50,965 nt of DNA from Euryarchaeota archaeon UBA136 (GTDB lineage Archaea > Thermoplasmatota > Poseidoniia > MGIII > CG-Epi1): assembly GCA_002506485.1 (NCBI GenBank), contig DAXQ01000076.1:1-50965 (forward strand), read 5' to 3'. A program made the translations under genes and the position numbers. This document shows, one piece after another, positions 41,393-50,848 of this stretch. Every line of letters starts with the position of its first letter. Position 1 is the first letter of the stretch. The notes below the pieces were generated by a model. That model was not told where the DNA came from. It made no database searches and was given only the letters and a program-made list of their open reading frames with translations.

Positions 41393-42418
41393 ATGAAGGC
41401 CCTCTACTTCGAAGAACATGGTGAAAGGGACGTATTACAATACGGAGATTTACCTGATTTGCAAAACAAAGAGGGTCATGTATTGATCAAAGTGGAAGCC
41501 TGTGCTTTGAATCATTTAGATATATGGAGTCGCAAAGGTTGGCCAGGTCTTAATCTTGAAATGCCTCATATTGGAGGTAGTGATGTTTCAGGAACTGTTG
41601 TAGAAGGTAATGGTAATTGGAAAGAAGGAGATAAGGTCGTAGTAGACCCCGGTATCTCTACGAAACAGGATTCTTGGACCGAGAAAGGATTGGATAGCAT
41701 GAGTCCAGGTTATCGGATTCTTGGTGAGCATATTAGTGGCGGATGTGCAGAATATGTATCAGTACCTGCAGAGAACATTCACAAGCGTCCAGAGGGTATG
41801 ACTGCTAGTCAGGCTGCTGCACCCCTTCTTGTGGGTTTAACGGCCTATAGAATGCTTGTAATCAGGGCTAGTATACAGAAAGGCGATAATGTTCTGGTAA
41901 TGGGTTCCGGTGGTGGTGTCAATTCATTATCAATCCAGATTGCCAAACACTTTGGGGCAGATGTCCATGTTGTTGCTGGAGGTTCTGAAAAGAAAGCTAA
42001 AGCGGAAGATTTGGGTGCTTCTTTTGTAGTAGATTACAAAGCCAATCCCAACTGGCATAAGGAATTGTTTCCAGCTATTGGTAGAAAGGGCTATGATATC
42101 GTTGTTGATAATGTAGGTAAGCCTACTTGGTCAAGATCAATTAAATTAGCTGGAATAGGCGGTCGGATTGTCACAGTGGGCAATACCAAAGGGCCAATCG
42201 CCGAAACAGACATCCGCTATATTTTTTCGAAACAATTATCTATTCTTGGATCTACTATGGGTTCCCATTCAGATTTTGCTGAATTATTGAAATTACTGGA
42301 ATCTGGTTCAATAAAACCCGTTATTGATTGTGAGATTCCTCTTTCTGATGGTGCAAAAGGTCACCAAATCTTAGAAGAAGGAACTATGTTTGGTAAAGTT
42401 GTTATTGTTCCAGACTAG
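41393..42418 (+). CDS. MDR oxidoreductase without its zinc cysteines
   Basis: This 341-residue medium-chain dehydrogenase/reductase is close to the quinone-reductase-like ADH group (ACALNHLDIWSRKG, GSDVSGTV, RILGEHISGGCAEYV, then VLVMGSGGGVNSLSIQIAKHFG, a Rossmann loop, given in part). Relatives have a structural zinc held by four Cys after the PGIS motif. Here that stretch reads STKQDSWTEKGLDSMSP, with Thr, Asp, Thr and Ser in the four places. The catalytic zinc Cys is also absent (ACALNH). The enzyme should be zinc-free. NADPH-dependent reduction of a quinone or an enal is likely, but the substrate is unknown. It ends nine bases before the convergent taw2 stop. Confidence 0.88.
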   Translation: MKALYFEEHGERDVLQYGDLPDLQNKEGHVLIKVEACALNHLDIWSRKGWPGLNLEMPHIGGSDVSGTVVEGNGNWKEGDKVVVDPGISTKQDSWTEKGLDSMSPGYRILGEHISGGCAEYVSVPAENIHKRPEGMTASQAAAPLLVGLTAYRMLVIRASIQKGDNVLVMGSGGGVNSLSIQIAKHFGADVHVVAGGSEKKAKAEDLGASFVVDYKANPNWHKELFPAIGRKGYDIVVDNVGKPTWSRSIKLAGIGGRIVTVGNTKGPIAETDIRYIFSKQLSILGSTMGSHSDFAELLKLLESGSIKPVIDCEIPLSDGAKGHQILEEGTMFGKVVIVPD

Positions 42419-42427
42419 GAGAATTGT

Positions 42428-43273
42428 TCAATTTTTTCTCAATGTAGCAATGATATGGCTTGTACTGGGACCATAAAATTTTACTCTTTCAAATTTTTCT
42501 ACAACAAAACCCTTTATTTTCATCAAATCGGAAAATTTGGTTGGAATACTTCCCCAGTCACTCCTACTTTTGAATCCCAGCCAATTATTCCGGTATGCTT
42601 CATGGAATACAGCTATTCCGTTTTCATTCAGACAACTGTGGGTGTGCTCTAGAAAATCAATAGTATTCCCGATATATCCTAAGTGAATAACGTCAGCTTT
42701 CAATTTCACATTTCTGCAATCATCATTTATAATCTCTACATTTTCAATATTATTCTCTTTGACATTTGTGGTAAGATATTCTATGGCTTTTGGGTTTTTA
42801 TCAATAGCTATAATCTTTGCTTTGGGATATCCTCTAGCCATTTGTAAAGCAAAATAGCCTATTCCTGCAAAATAATCGATGATTGTTCTCGGTTTATCAA
42901 ATGAATAAAAGTCAATGACTTTTTCAGGTCCGGCTAGGGCAGATCTCCATCCTGTATTTCCTGGCGACCACATAATCTCACTGAGATCCAATCTATATTT
43001 TATTCCATATTCGGAAATCTCTGTAATGGTCTTAGTTCCGTACAACAGGTCGACTTTTTCTGGCTTTCTTAACTCACCACTAACTTTTCTTTTTTGAATT
43101 ACAGTCTTGACATTTAATTCATCAGCATAAATTTCTGCGATTCCCCTTTTTTTATCATCAGCTAGGTTTTCAAGATCAATTATCAATACATTCCCAATCC
43201 TTTTCCATTTCGTGGGTAATTTGTCGTGTAAGTCAGAATTCACTCTTAGCTTGATATTTTCAAGAGGTTTCAT
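42428..43273 (-). CDS. taw2: Taw2/Trm5 family tRNA-modifying enzyme (probably Taw2)
   Basis: The 281-residue class I S-adenosylmethionine enzyme belongs to the Trm5-TYW2 family. Visible are the KYRLDLSEIMWSPGN motif, the SAM loop DYFAGIGYFALQMAR, AIDKNPKAIEYL and VIHLGYIGNT. In Trm5 methyltransferases the last place is an NPPY-like motif; a LGYI-type sequence here points to Taw2, which transfers the aminocarboxypropyl group to G37-derived wyosine. Taw3 nearby supports this. A Trm5 with a changed motif is the alternative. It overlaps the nfo stop by four bases. Confidence 0.85.
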   Translation of the reverse strand: MKPLENIKLRVNSDLHDKLPTKWKRIGNVLIIDLENLADDKKRGIAEIYADELNVKTVIQKRKVSGELRKPEKVDLLYGTKTITEISEYGIKYRLDLSEIMWSPGNTGWRSALAGPEKVIDFYSFDKPRTIIDYFAGIGYFALQMARGYPKAKIIAIDKNPKAIEYLTTNVKENNIENVEIINDDCRNVKLKADVIHLGYIGNTIDFLEHTHSCLNENGIAVFHEAYRNNWLGFKSRSDWGSIPTKFSDLMKIKGFVVEKFERVKFYGPSTSHIIATLRKN

Positions 43274-44133
43274 TTTTCAGCTAGTTTTCTGAGAACTGCT
43301 ATTTCAGGTTTCCACATTTCTGGACCTCCTGGTGTTTCAAGATAGCCAGCTAGATGTTCCAGTCTTTTTTCCTGCATGAAATTTTTGAAAGTCTCTTTTC
43401 CTAATTTTCCCATTCCAATATTGTCATGTCGGTCGACTCTTGATCCCAGATCACTTTTGGAGTCATTGAGATGAAGTGCTACCAGATATTCCATACCTAC
43501 GATACTCTCAAAGTCATCCCATATCTGATTAAAGTCATTTCTCCAATCATACCCTGAAGCCCATGCGTGCTGTGTATCAATACAAACTCCAACTCTTTTC
43601 TTGTCATCAATATAGTCTATAATATGTTTAATCTCCTCGAATCTTATCCCTACATTTGTACCTTGTCCTGCAGCATTCTCAATCACCAATTTTGATTCAT
43701 AGCCTTTTGTTTCTTTAAGAGTTCGATTCATATGGTGTGCAATTCGTTCCAATGCATTATATCTCGTTGGTTTATCGTCCCTCATATCTTTCTTTGGATG
43801 GGTATGAGACCCAGGGTGGAAATTGAGATAGGCAACACCGAGCGCTTCGCAGCGGTGATATTCTTCTAAGAATGCAACTTGAGCTCTTTTGCCTTTGGTT
43901 TCATCTGGACTTCCCATGTTTATCAAATATGAATCGTGTATCATAAGAGGGCCAAGATCGGTTTGAGATAATGGTTTTTTGAATCCTTCTATTTGTTCTT
44001 CAGTTAGTGGTTTTGCTATCCATTGTCTTTGATTTTTGCTGAACATCTGAAATGTATCAGCTTCTATTTCCAAGGCCCAGGGAATTGCGTTCTGAAGTCC
44101 CCCTGCAACACTTACGTGAGCTCCTAGTCTCAT
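43270..44133 (-). CDS. nfo: endonuclease IV (AP endonuclease)
   Basis: The 287-residue zinc-dependent AP endonuclease cuts DNA 5' to abasic sites in base excision repair. It has LGAHVSVAGGLQNAI, YLNFHPGSHT, VIENAAGQGTNVGIRFEE, GVCIDTQHAWASGYD and LHLNDSKSDLGSRVDRHDNIG, with the zinc-binding His, Glu and Asp residues in place. It is co-translated with taw2 (four-base overlap). Identity is certain. Confidence 0.96.
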   Translation of the reverse strand: MRLGAHVSVAGGLQNAIPWALEIEADTFQMFSKNQRQWIAKPLTEEQIEGFKKPLSQTDLGPLMIHDSYLINMGSPDETKGKRAQVAFLEEYHRCEALGVAYLNFHPGSHTHPKKDMRDDKPTRYNALERIAHHMNRTLKETKGYESKLVIENAAGQGTNVGIRFEEIKHIIDYIDDKKRVGVCIDTQHAWASGYDWRNDFNQIWDDFESIVGMEYLVALHLNDSKSDLGSRVDRHDNIGMGKLGKETFKNFMQEKRLEHLAGYLETPGGPEMWKPEIAVLRKLAEK

Positions 44134-44183
44134 TGTTTTACTGATTCAAGGCTACCTTAATAATAACTATTCGATAAGAGCCT

Positions 44184-44981
44184 GTGAAATTTTCCGTAGT
44201 AGCTAATACTGGCCATTCAGGAATCAAGAAAATACTGACCAAGGTAATTGGTTTTCTGGATGATTTTGAACTTGAGGAGGAGACTGCTAAAGTCGTAAAT
44301 CTGAAGGGGGCGCCTCTTAGTGAATTACAGGGAGACATGGTGATTTCTCTGGGAGGCGATGGAACTTTATTGTACATTTTATCAAAAGTAAACAAGCCTA
44401 TCTTTGGAATTAACTGTGGAGGTGTTGGGTTTCTGACTGAAATGGAGCATAGCGAAGATATTTTCACGGCAATTAAAAATTTGGAAAAAGGCGAGTTTCT
44501 AAATCAGAAATTACAGCGAATTGATACCTACATCAATGAACATCTTGTTGGCTCAGCCCTTAATGAAGTCGTGTTGCATACATCCCGTGTAGCTAAAATA
44601 CAAGGATTCGAGATCCATATTGATGGCGTTCTGGCTGACAGTTTCAGAGGCGATGGCTTGATAATTTCAACGCCTACAGGGTCTACGAGCTACGCAATGT
44701 CCTTGGGTGCTCCGATATTGTACCCAACTATGGAAGCTCATATTATTGTCCCCATTGCCGCTTATAGAATCGGTGCCCGGCCTTTGGTTATTCCATCCAA
44801 TTACGAGATAACAGCAAAATTGGCTGGCAATCCTGAGGCAGTTATGGTCTTGGATGGTCAAGAGGAGATATTGATTACAATCGATGACATTATAAAGTTC
44901 AAAAAGGCATCTAAACCTGTTGAACTAATAAGATTTAAGGATAATTTCTTTGAAAAAGTAAGGAACAAATTAAGGTTGTAG
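44184..44981 (+). CDS. nadK: NAD kinase
   Basis: NAD kinase phosphorylates NAD to NADP. The 265-residue protein has the GGDGT motif (ISLGGDGTLLYIL), GINCGGVGFLTE, then LNEVVLHTSR, the RGDGLIISTPTGSTSYAMS core (given in part) and GARPLVIPSN. The start is GTG 44184. There is no fused phosphatase domain as in methanogens. It lies close before the 492-residue unknown gene on the same strand, with a divergent gap of 50 bases to nfo. Confidence 0.95.
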   Translation: MKFSVVANTGHSGIKKILTKVIGFLDDFELEEETAKVVNLKGAPLSELQGDMVISLGGDGTLLYILSKVNKPIFGINCGGVGFLTEMEHSEDIFTAIKNLEKGEFLNQKLQRIDTYINEHLVGSALNEVVLHTSRVAKIQGFEIHIDGVLADSFRGDGLIISTPTGSTSYAMSLGAPILYPTMEAHIIVPIAAYRIGARPLVIPSNYEITAKLAGNPEAVMVLDGQEEILITIDDIIKFKKASKPVELIRFKDNFFEKVRNKLRL

Positions 44982-44986
44982 AAAAC

Positions 44987-46465
44987 GTGAAAAAACGAAA
45001 AACTCGATTGAGAGGTACCAAGACAGCTGCCAAGTCCGAGCAGAAGAAATTAAGGAATCGACTTGACAAAATCAAGGAGCGCCCGGAGTTATTGCTGCCC
45101 CGGACCAAAGAAGGCACAACCGCCCATACCATCTATGCGAAAGTGCTGAAGGATTTGGAATTGGCCAAGGATCAATATCTGAATCCACCCAGTTTCTTTT
45201 CAGGTATTCTTGGTCCTAAACCAAGGGATACCATGGCCAAGGCTTACGCTGCTTCTCTTACGATCCTGGATTCTGGGGCTCCAGTCATGGCCATTGCCCG
45301 GTTTCCCCATGGAGAGGTAAATTATGTGATGCGTGGGTCTGGTATTTCCAAAGAAAAATTGATTGGAATCCAGAATTATCATAATAGATTATGGTCTCGT
45401 TTCGCACATCTAGACTATGTTAAAAAATACAAACTGTATATTTATGCTCTCGAGAAAGGTCTGATCTGTAGCGGTACTGATCCGCAATATCCTCCACAGT
45501 TATGGAATGAGGCATGTTCTTCTTTAAATTTGAAGGAATCAAAGGAGACACAGTTTGGAGTGAATGTATTTTGTGGTTCTATTCAGAAATCTGTTACGAT
45601 TCCCTACAAGAGACTCTTGAAATCAAAGGGGAACAGTTATAGTCATTTCCTGAAACACCAGATAGCCTTTGACCAAGACGCTGATTTTATTCTTTCAGTC
45701 AAGACTCCCTTATCTGACTTGATCTCCGATATTCCTATGAATATCTTTGATGATTATATGAAGGGAATACAGGGAGATTCCGATTTATGGGAATCAGTCA
45801 TGAACTTTCAGAAAAAGAAGATAATGGATTTAGATGAGCAAGTTTTTATCATTTCCAATAATCCAATTTCCAGAGAGAAATTAATCAAGAAAATAGGCCA
45901 CAATAAGATTGATGAAGCCATTATAGCCGATATCTTGGTTGATTATACAGAATCAATAATATTGGATAATATCACCTTATCCAGTTTCACTGAATACACT
46001 TGGGAAGCTGTAGGGCAGGATATTGCAGAAAAATTCAAACCCAATTCCTCTAGACATTACAATGGTGAAAATTCGCTTGAAATCTTGAGGAATTTATACA
46101 ATCGTATTGTTAAAGACAGCCTGACAAGTGAATATCCCAAATTCAGATCCTTGGCTGAACCCTTGCAGTTATTGGATAAAGTAGTCAGATTACTTAAATC
46201 TGGAGACAAAAATAGAGCTGTTAAGGAAATGGAAAGTTCATCATCTAATAATAATATGACTAAATCATTGTCATGGTCAGTTTTGATGTGTCTTAATGCT
46301 ACTTCAAGCAGGGCCTGGAAATACAGTAAAGAAGAGCAAGCCCTTGGTGAAACCTTGAAATCTTTTGTTCAAAGTCTAATTGATAGTAAACCATCTGAAT
46401 ATTTGGGAACATTAGAGGATATTTCAACCAGAATAGGGCTTGGAAATAAATTGGAAGTTATTTAA
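44987..46465 (+). CDS. unrecognised 492-residue protein
   Basis: I do not recognise this protein. It starts at GTG 44987, six bases after nadK, with a strongly basic tail (KKRKTRLRGTKTAAK, residues 2-16) that looks RNA- or DNA-binding. Residues 30-260 are a mixed globular part (KPRDTMAKAYAASLTILDSG, MAIARFPHGEVNYVM in part) and the rest is mainly alpha-helical and charged. No membrane helix, signal peptide or known active-site motif is visible. Its stop lies in the TATA box of the following tRNA-Val. Archaeal conserved hypotheticals of this size exist, but I cannot name one with confidence. Confidence 0.75.
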   Translation: MKKRKTRLRGTKTAAKSEQKKLRNRLDKIKERPELLLPRTKEGTTAHTIYAKVLKDLELAKDQYLNPPSFFSGILGPKPRDTMAKAYAASLTILDSGAPVMAIARFPHGEVNYVMRGSGISKEKLIGIQNYHNRLWSRFAHLDYVKKYKLYIYALEKGLICSGTDPQYPPQLWNEACSSLNLKESKETQFGVNVFCGSIQKSVTIPYKRLLKSKGNSYSHFLKHQIAFDQDADFILSVKTPLSDLISDIPMNIFDDYMKGIQGDSDLWESVMNFQKKKIMDLDEQVFIISNNPISREKLIKKIGHNKIDEAIIADILVDYTESIILDNITLSSFTEYTWEAVGQDIAEKFKPNSSRHYNGENSLEILRNLYNRIVKDSLTSEYPKFRSLAEPLQLLDKVVRLLKSGDKNRAVKEMESSSSNNNMTKSLSWSVLMCLNATSSRAWKYSKEEQALGETLKSFVQSLIDSKPSEYLGTLEDISTRIGLGNKLEVI

Positions 46466-46468
46466 AAC
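46458..46468 (+). promoter_or_regulatory. TATA box of tRNA-Val
   Basis: TTATTTAAAAC is centred 27 bases before the tRNA 5' end and overlaps the TAA stop of the preceding protein gene. Confidence 0.55.
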
Positions 46469-46489
46469 AGTCCTAGATGGAGAAAATCC

Positions 46490-46566
46490 GGGTCCGTGGT
46501 CTAGTTGGTTATGACGTCGCCTTGACATGGCGGAGATCCCCGGTTCGAATCCGGGCGGACCCACCA
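46490..46566 (+). tRNA. tRNA-Val (anticodon GAC), CCA encoded
   Basis: A full cloverleaf forms: acceptor GGGTCCG/CGGACCC, D-arm GTCT...TGAC, anticodon stem TCGCC/GGCGG with loop TTGACAT (anticodon GAC, Val), and T-arm CCCGG-TTCGAAT-CCGGG. The discriminator is A46563 and CCA is encoded at 46564-46566. No intron. All three tRNAs of this window encode their CCA. Confidence 0.95.
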
Positions 46567-46592
46567 ATTCACAGCTCTAGGGATACTTGAAT

Positions 46593-47876
<1,284 letters not shown>

Positions 47877-47880
47877 ATTT

Positions 47881-48999
47881 CTAGTTTATCGGATACCTCA
47901 GCATTGCCGCTAGCCCTCCAAAAGCCTTCTGTAATGATTTTCCCTCTTCACTATCGGTTGAGATAATAGAGACCTCAGCCTTACTATTCTCTGCTAGTTC
48001 TCCCAATCTTTTTACAGTACCTTCTTCTATATTGGGCATTTTTTCCAAACCTTCGGAAATTAATAATAGATCAACTGCTCCCATTTCCAAGGCGGTATCA
48101 ACCTGCTTGATTCCATATGTCGCCAAAGTTCCTTTTGGAGACAATACTTCCTTCATGAATCGTTCCATGATGATTTTTTCTTTAATTAACTGAATTTCAG
48201 ATAATCGGTTCGCCCCTCTGGTTACTAATTCTCTAAGTCCGGTTTCATCAGTATATCCTGTATCAAAAGTATCGATTACAATCTTATTTAATTCATGGTT
48301 AAGATAATCTTTACTTAGAAAATAATCTTTTGTTGCCCCAGGTCCTCCTATTAAGATACCTTCTAGATCACTTCCAAGAAAACATTCTGTTGCCGATCTT
48401 CCAATCTTTTTGTACCATTCATGGGCTGCTTCCTCAATTAAACGCTCAAATCTTCTTTTGGATTGCCCTCCCTTTCCATGTTTGGATGGGACTTGTGAGA
48501 ACATGTGTTTTAGTGTAGTGATGGTTGCCCCTTTCAGCATTCCCAATGTAGATTCAGATCTATCTATAACAATCAGGCCGAATTGGGTTTTTGTTTCACC
48601 CAGAGCATCTAGAGGTTCGAGGAAAAAACCGGAATCACATCTATAGAGGAAAGCTGGCACAGGTTCTGGAGGGACCACTACTTCTTGAATCATCGTTGTC
48701 TGGTTTCCTCCTTTTGCTACATGACCTACAAAGAAAACAAATCCATTTTCAGGAGGATTCTTGTACATTTTAAGACGTGACATTATAGATTCTATTGCTG
48801 CACTTACATTCTTCCTAGTTGATTTTGATTTAATATTTGCAGACTGTGAGGCTTCATTACGAAGGTATGACTGAACCTCATGAATTTTACGATCTGGTGG
48901 GATGTAAAGGCTGACAAGTTCTGTAGCATGTCCTCTATGATTCTTGATTCGTTCAAGGGATTGCTTGAATTCATATTTCTGTAAGGATTCAGAACTCAT
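47881..48999 (-). CDS. prf1: peptide chain release factor aRF1
   Basis: aRF1 recognises all three stop codons and releases the peptide. The anticodon-like NIKS motif (NIKSKSTRKNV), the stop-decoding YxCxxxF-type region (YRCDSGFF) and the catalytic GGQ in GKGGQSKRRF are all present, as is the C-terminal GGLAAMLRY. At 372 residues it is about 40 shorter than usual. The missing part is the mini-domain of domain 3, which in many archaea is a four-Cys zinc ribbon; here only a short, Cys-free linker (GLEKMPNIEEGTVKRL, about residues 317-332) remains. A TATA box sits 25 bases before the start. Confidence 0.95.
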   Translation of the reverse strand: MSSESLQKYEFKQSLERIKNHRGHATELVSLYIPPDRKIHEVQSYLRNEASQSANIKSKSTRKNVSAAIESIMSRLKMYKNPPENGFVFFVGHVAKGGNQTTMIQEVVVPPEPVPAFLYRCDSGFFLEPLDALGETKTQFGLIVIDRSESTLGMLKGATITTLKHMFSQVPSKHGKGGQSKRRFERLIEEAAHEWYKKIGRSATECFLGSDLEGILIGGPGATKDYFLSKDYLNHELNKIVIDTFDTGYTDETGLRELVTRGANRLSEIQLIKEKIIMERFMKEVLSPKGTLATYGIKQVDTALEMGAVDLLLISEGLEKMPNIEEGTVKRLGELAENSKAEVSIISTDSEEGKSLQKAFGGLAAMLRYPIN

Positions 49000-49018
49000 T
49001 ATTTTTGGTAACAGGGGA

Positions 49019-49028
49019 CCTTTTTATG
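49019..49028 (-). promoter_or_regulatory. TATA box of prf1-aspS
   Basis: CATAAAAAGG on the minus strand is centred 25 bases before the prf1 ATG, so the mRNA should be leaderless. No ribosome-binding site precedes the ATG. Confidence 0.5.
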
Positions 49029-49051
49029 ATATTACTTGCACTTTATGCAGA

Positions 49052-49759
49052 TTAATTCGTGGTTACGACTCCACTTGTATCATAGTCTAAATCTACCACA
49101 TAATAGAAATATATGGGATCAGCAGTTGAGCCTGTTGGTGAATTAGGTCCGAATAGGTCTCTTCCCGTTTCTTCTCCACCTATATTTGTCCCATAACCTC
49201 TATCAACTACAAAAAAATAGGTATCCGAGTGGAGTGTAATCCCCACTTTATATTTGGACGTTTCTCCTGAACCTAATGGAGATTCTAAATCAGATAAGTA
49301 AAAATTGCTAAATCCATAGGTTTCCCCATTTACAAAGTTTTTGTAATTTTCATGGTTTAGTATCATGGCTCTGCCCGATCCTACTGTTTGGCCATTCGTA
49401 AAGGATGAAACCCACCACCCTAAATCTACAACGCCATTAATATATCCTAATTCACAAGCAAAAAATGAGTTGGAATGTACTACGGCACGTTCCGTTTCAT
49501 CATAGCTCACTTGTTCCCTAATATTTTCTACAATTGAGTTTGTTATACTATCCTTATCATTACAATAGTCCAATCCAAAATCTCCAGTGAAGCCATTATT
49601 TCCTGCAAATCCACCGGTCGTAATCAGCAAGAAGAGAATAGCAACAGGTATTACATAATCGTCATTTATGGTACCCATATCTACACCCAATAGCCCGTAA
49701 TAGAGTGCTATGGATAGTATCAATACTAAAAATATTACAAGTAATACAGACATCTCCAT
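49052..49759 (-). CDS. membrane-anchored extracytoplasmic protein, unknown
   Basis: I do not recognise this 235-residue protein. Two membrane helices lie at the N-terminus (about residues 5-25 and 35-53). The remaining 180 residues are polar, Gly/Asn/Ser/Asp-rich and aromatic (GYINGVVDLGWWVSS, SNFYLSDLESPLGSGE), as in an extracytoplasmic beta-rich domain. Its two Cys (in LDYCND and FFACELG) could form a disulfide. No catalytic motif is visible. The ATG directly follows the stop of the upstream membrane protein gene with no gap, so the two are expressed together. Confidence 0.65.
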   Translation of the reverse strand: MEMSVLLVIFLVLILSIALYYGLLGVDMGTINDDYVIPVAILFLLITTGGFAGNNGFTGDFGLDYCNDKDSITNSIVENIREQVSYDETERAVVHSNSFFACELGYINGVVDLGWWVSSFTNGQTVGSGRAMILNHENYKNFVNGETYGFSNFYLSDLESPLGSGETSKYKVGITLHSDTYFFVVDRGYGTNIGGEETGRDLFGPNSPTGSTADPIYFYYVVDLDYDTSGVVTTN

Positions 49760-50776
49760 TTATTCCACGTCCTCTTCATTTGTATCTCTTTTTTGTAAGT
49801 TTCCGTCATCTCTCTCCTCCCGCATCTCATCCATTTCTTCCTCGAAACGTTCCTCTTCAAGGTCATCCTTTTCATCAGCCTCTTTGGGTTCACCTACCCT
49901 ATATTCCAGAAAAGTAATAATGATTCTGATAATCAGACTTATTGCTACAAAGTATATTCCTATATCAAAACCAACTTTAGCATATTGTCTTAGACTGGGG
50001 ATGAAAATATAGTTGCTTGTAATATTGAATATCAAATATATGAAAATCACAAATTTCATGCTTTGAGGTAGAAAATTTCTAAGACGGCTATATCCTGAGG
50101 AATATTCATCATCTTCTTCTGAGGGTTCACTTTTCTTTTTACTAAAGGAAGGTACGATTCGCCACATGAGATAAGGTAAAATATAAATTAAGAACAAATC
50201 GCCGGCTTTTCTTTCATCTGTTTGTACCATCCAGGCACTTTGTCCGATGACACCTAGTAGAACACCTAAGAGGAAAAAATTAATTCCAAATATCAATACT
50301 GGCATAAATCCAGTAATTATCACCCTTTCTTCTGGTATCTGGAAACTGATTCCCTTTATCAAGGACATCATCCCAACATAGATCATACAGGAGCCAAGAA
50401 AGGTGGTGAATTCCAAGTCAAAGATCCATAATACAATTCCCCCAAACATAATGAAAATCAGGCCAAAAACCGCAAAACTAATAGCCCATTGTTTTTTTAT
50501 CACTTCAGGTGGTATTTCAATTTCTTCATCAGGCTCTGGTTCCTCTTTATGATCATCCATTTCATCAGGATTGTCTATACCTTCAGATATTTCTTCTGTA
50601 CCTGAAGCCTCCTCTAAATCATATGATTGCGTCTCCAAATATTTTGAATGCGAAGGCCGAGCTAGTAGAATAGTCATTGATACTAGAAGTATGGCAGCTA
50701 GAATAACCCAAAAATATAGTTCCATCACGTAATTCCAGCCTTCTAGAAGTACTAGCATCAGGTATGTATTCGCCAC
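49760..50776 (-). CDS. polytopic membrane protein with acidic domains, unknown
   Basis: I do not recognise this 338-residue protein. A first helix (about residues 17-40) is followed by a strongly acidic loop (about 52-90, rich in Glu/Asp with PDEEIEIPPEV), then five or six helices in pairs with short loops, a charged SKKKSEPSEEDDEY loop, further helices, and a highly charged C-terminal tail (about 298-338, EEERFEEEMDEMREERDD) likely to form a coiled coil. It lies between the 16S rRNA end and a membrane-anchored partner. An ATP- or transport-family signature is not seen. Function unknown. Confidence 0.65.
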   Translation of the reverse strand: MANTYLMLVLLEGWNYVMELYFWVILAAILLVSMTILLARPSHSKYLETQSYDLEEASGTEEISEGIDNPDEMDDHKEEPEPDEEIEIPPEVIKKQWAISFAVFGLIFIMFGGIVLWIFDLEFTTFLGSCMIYVGMMSLIKGISFQIPEERVIITGFMPVLIFGINFFLLGVLLGVIGQSAWMVQTDERKAGDLFLIYILPYLMWRIVPSFSKKKSEPSEEDDEYSSGYSRLRNFLPQSMKFVIFIYLIFNITSNYIFIPSLRQYAKVGFDIGIYFVAISLIIRIIITFLEYRVGEPKEADEKDDLEEERFEEEMDEMREERDDGNLQKRDTNEEDVE

Positions 50777-50848
50777 CAGAATAAATCAACTTGTTGGAGT
50801 GTGACATTCGAAATTCAATTTAGCGCTAGGCAGCCAACCCTCAATCTT

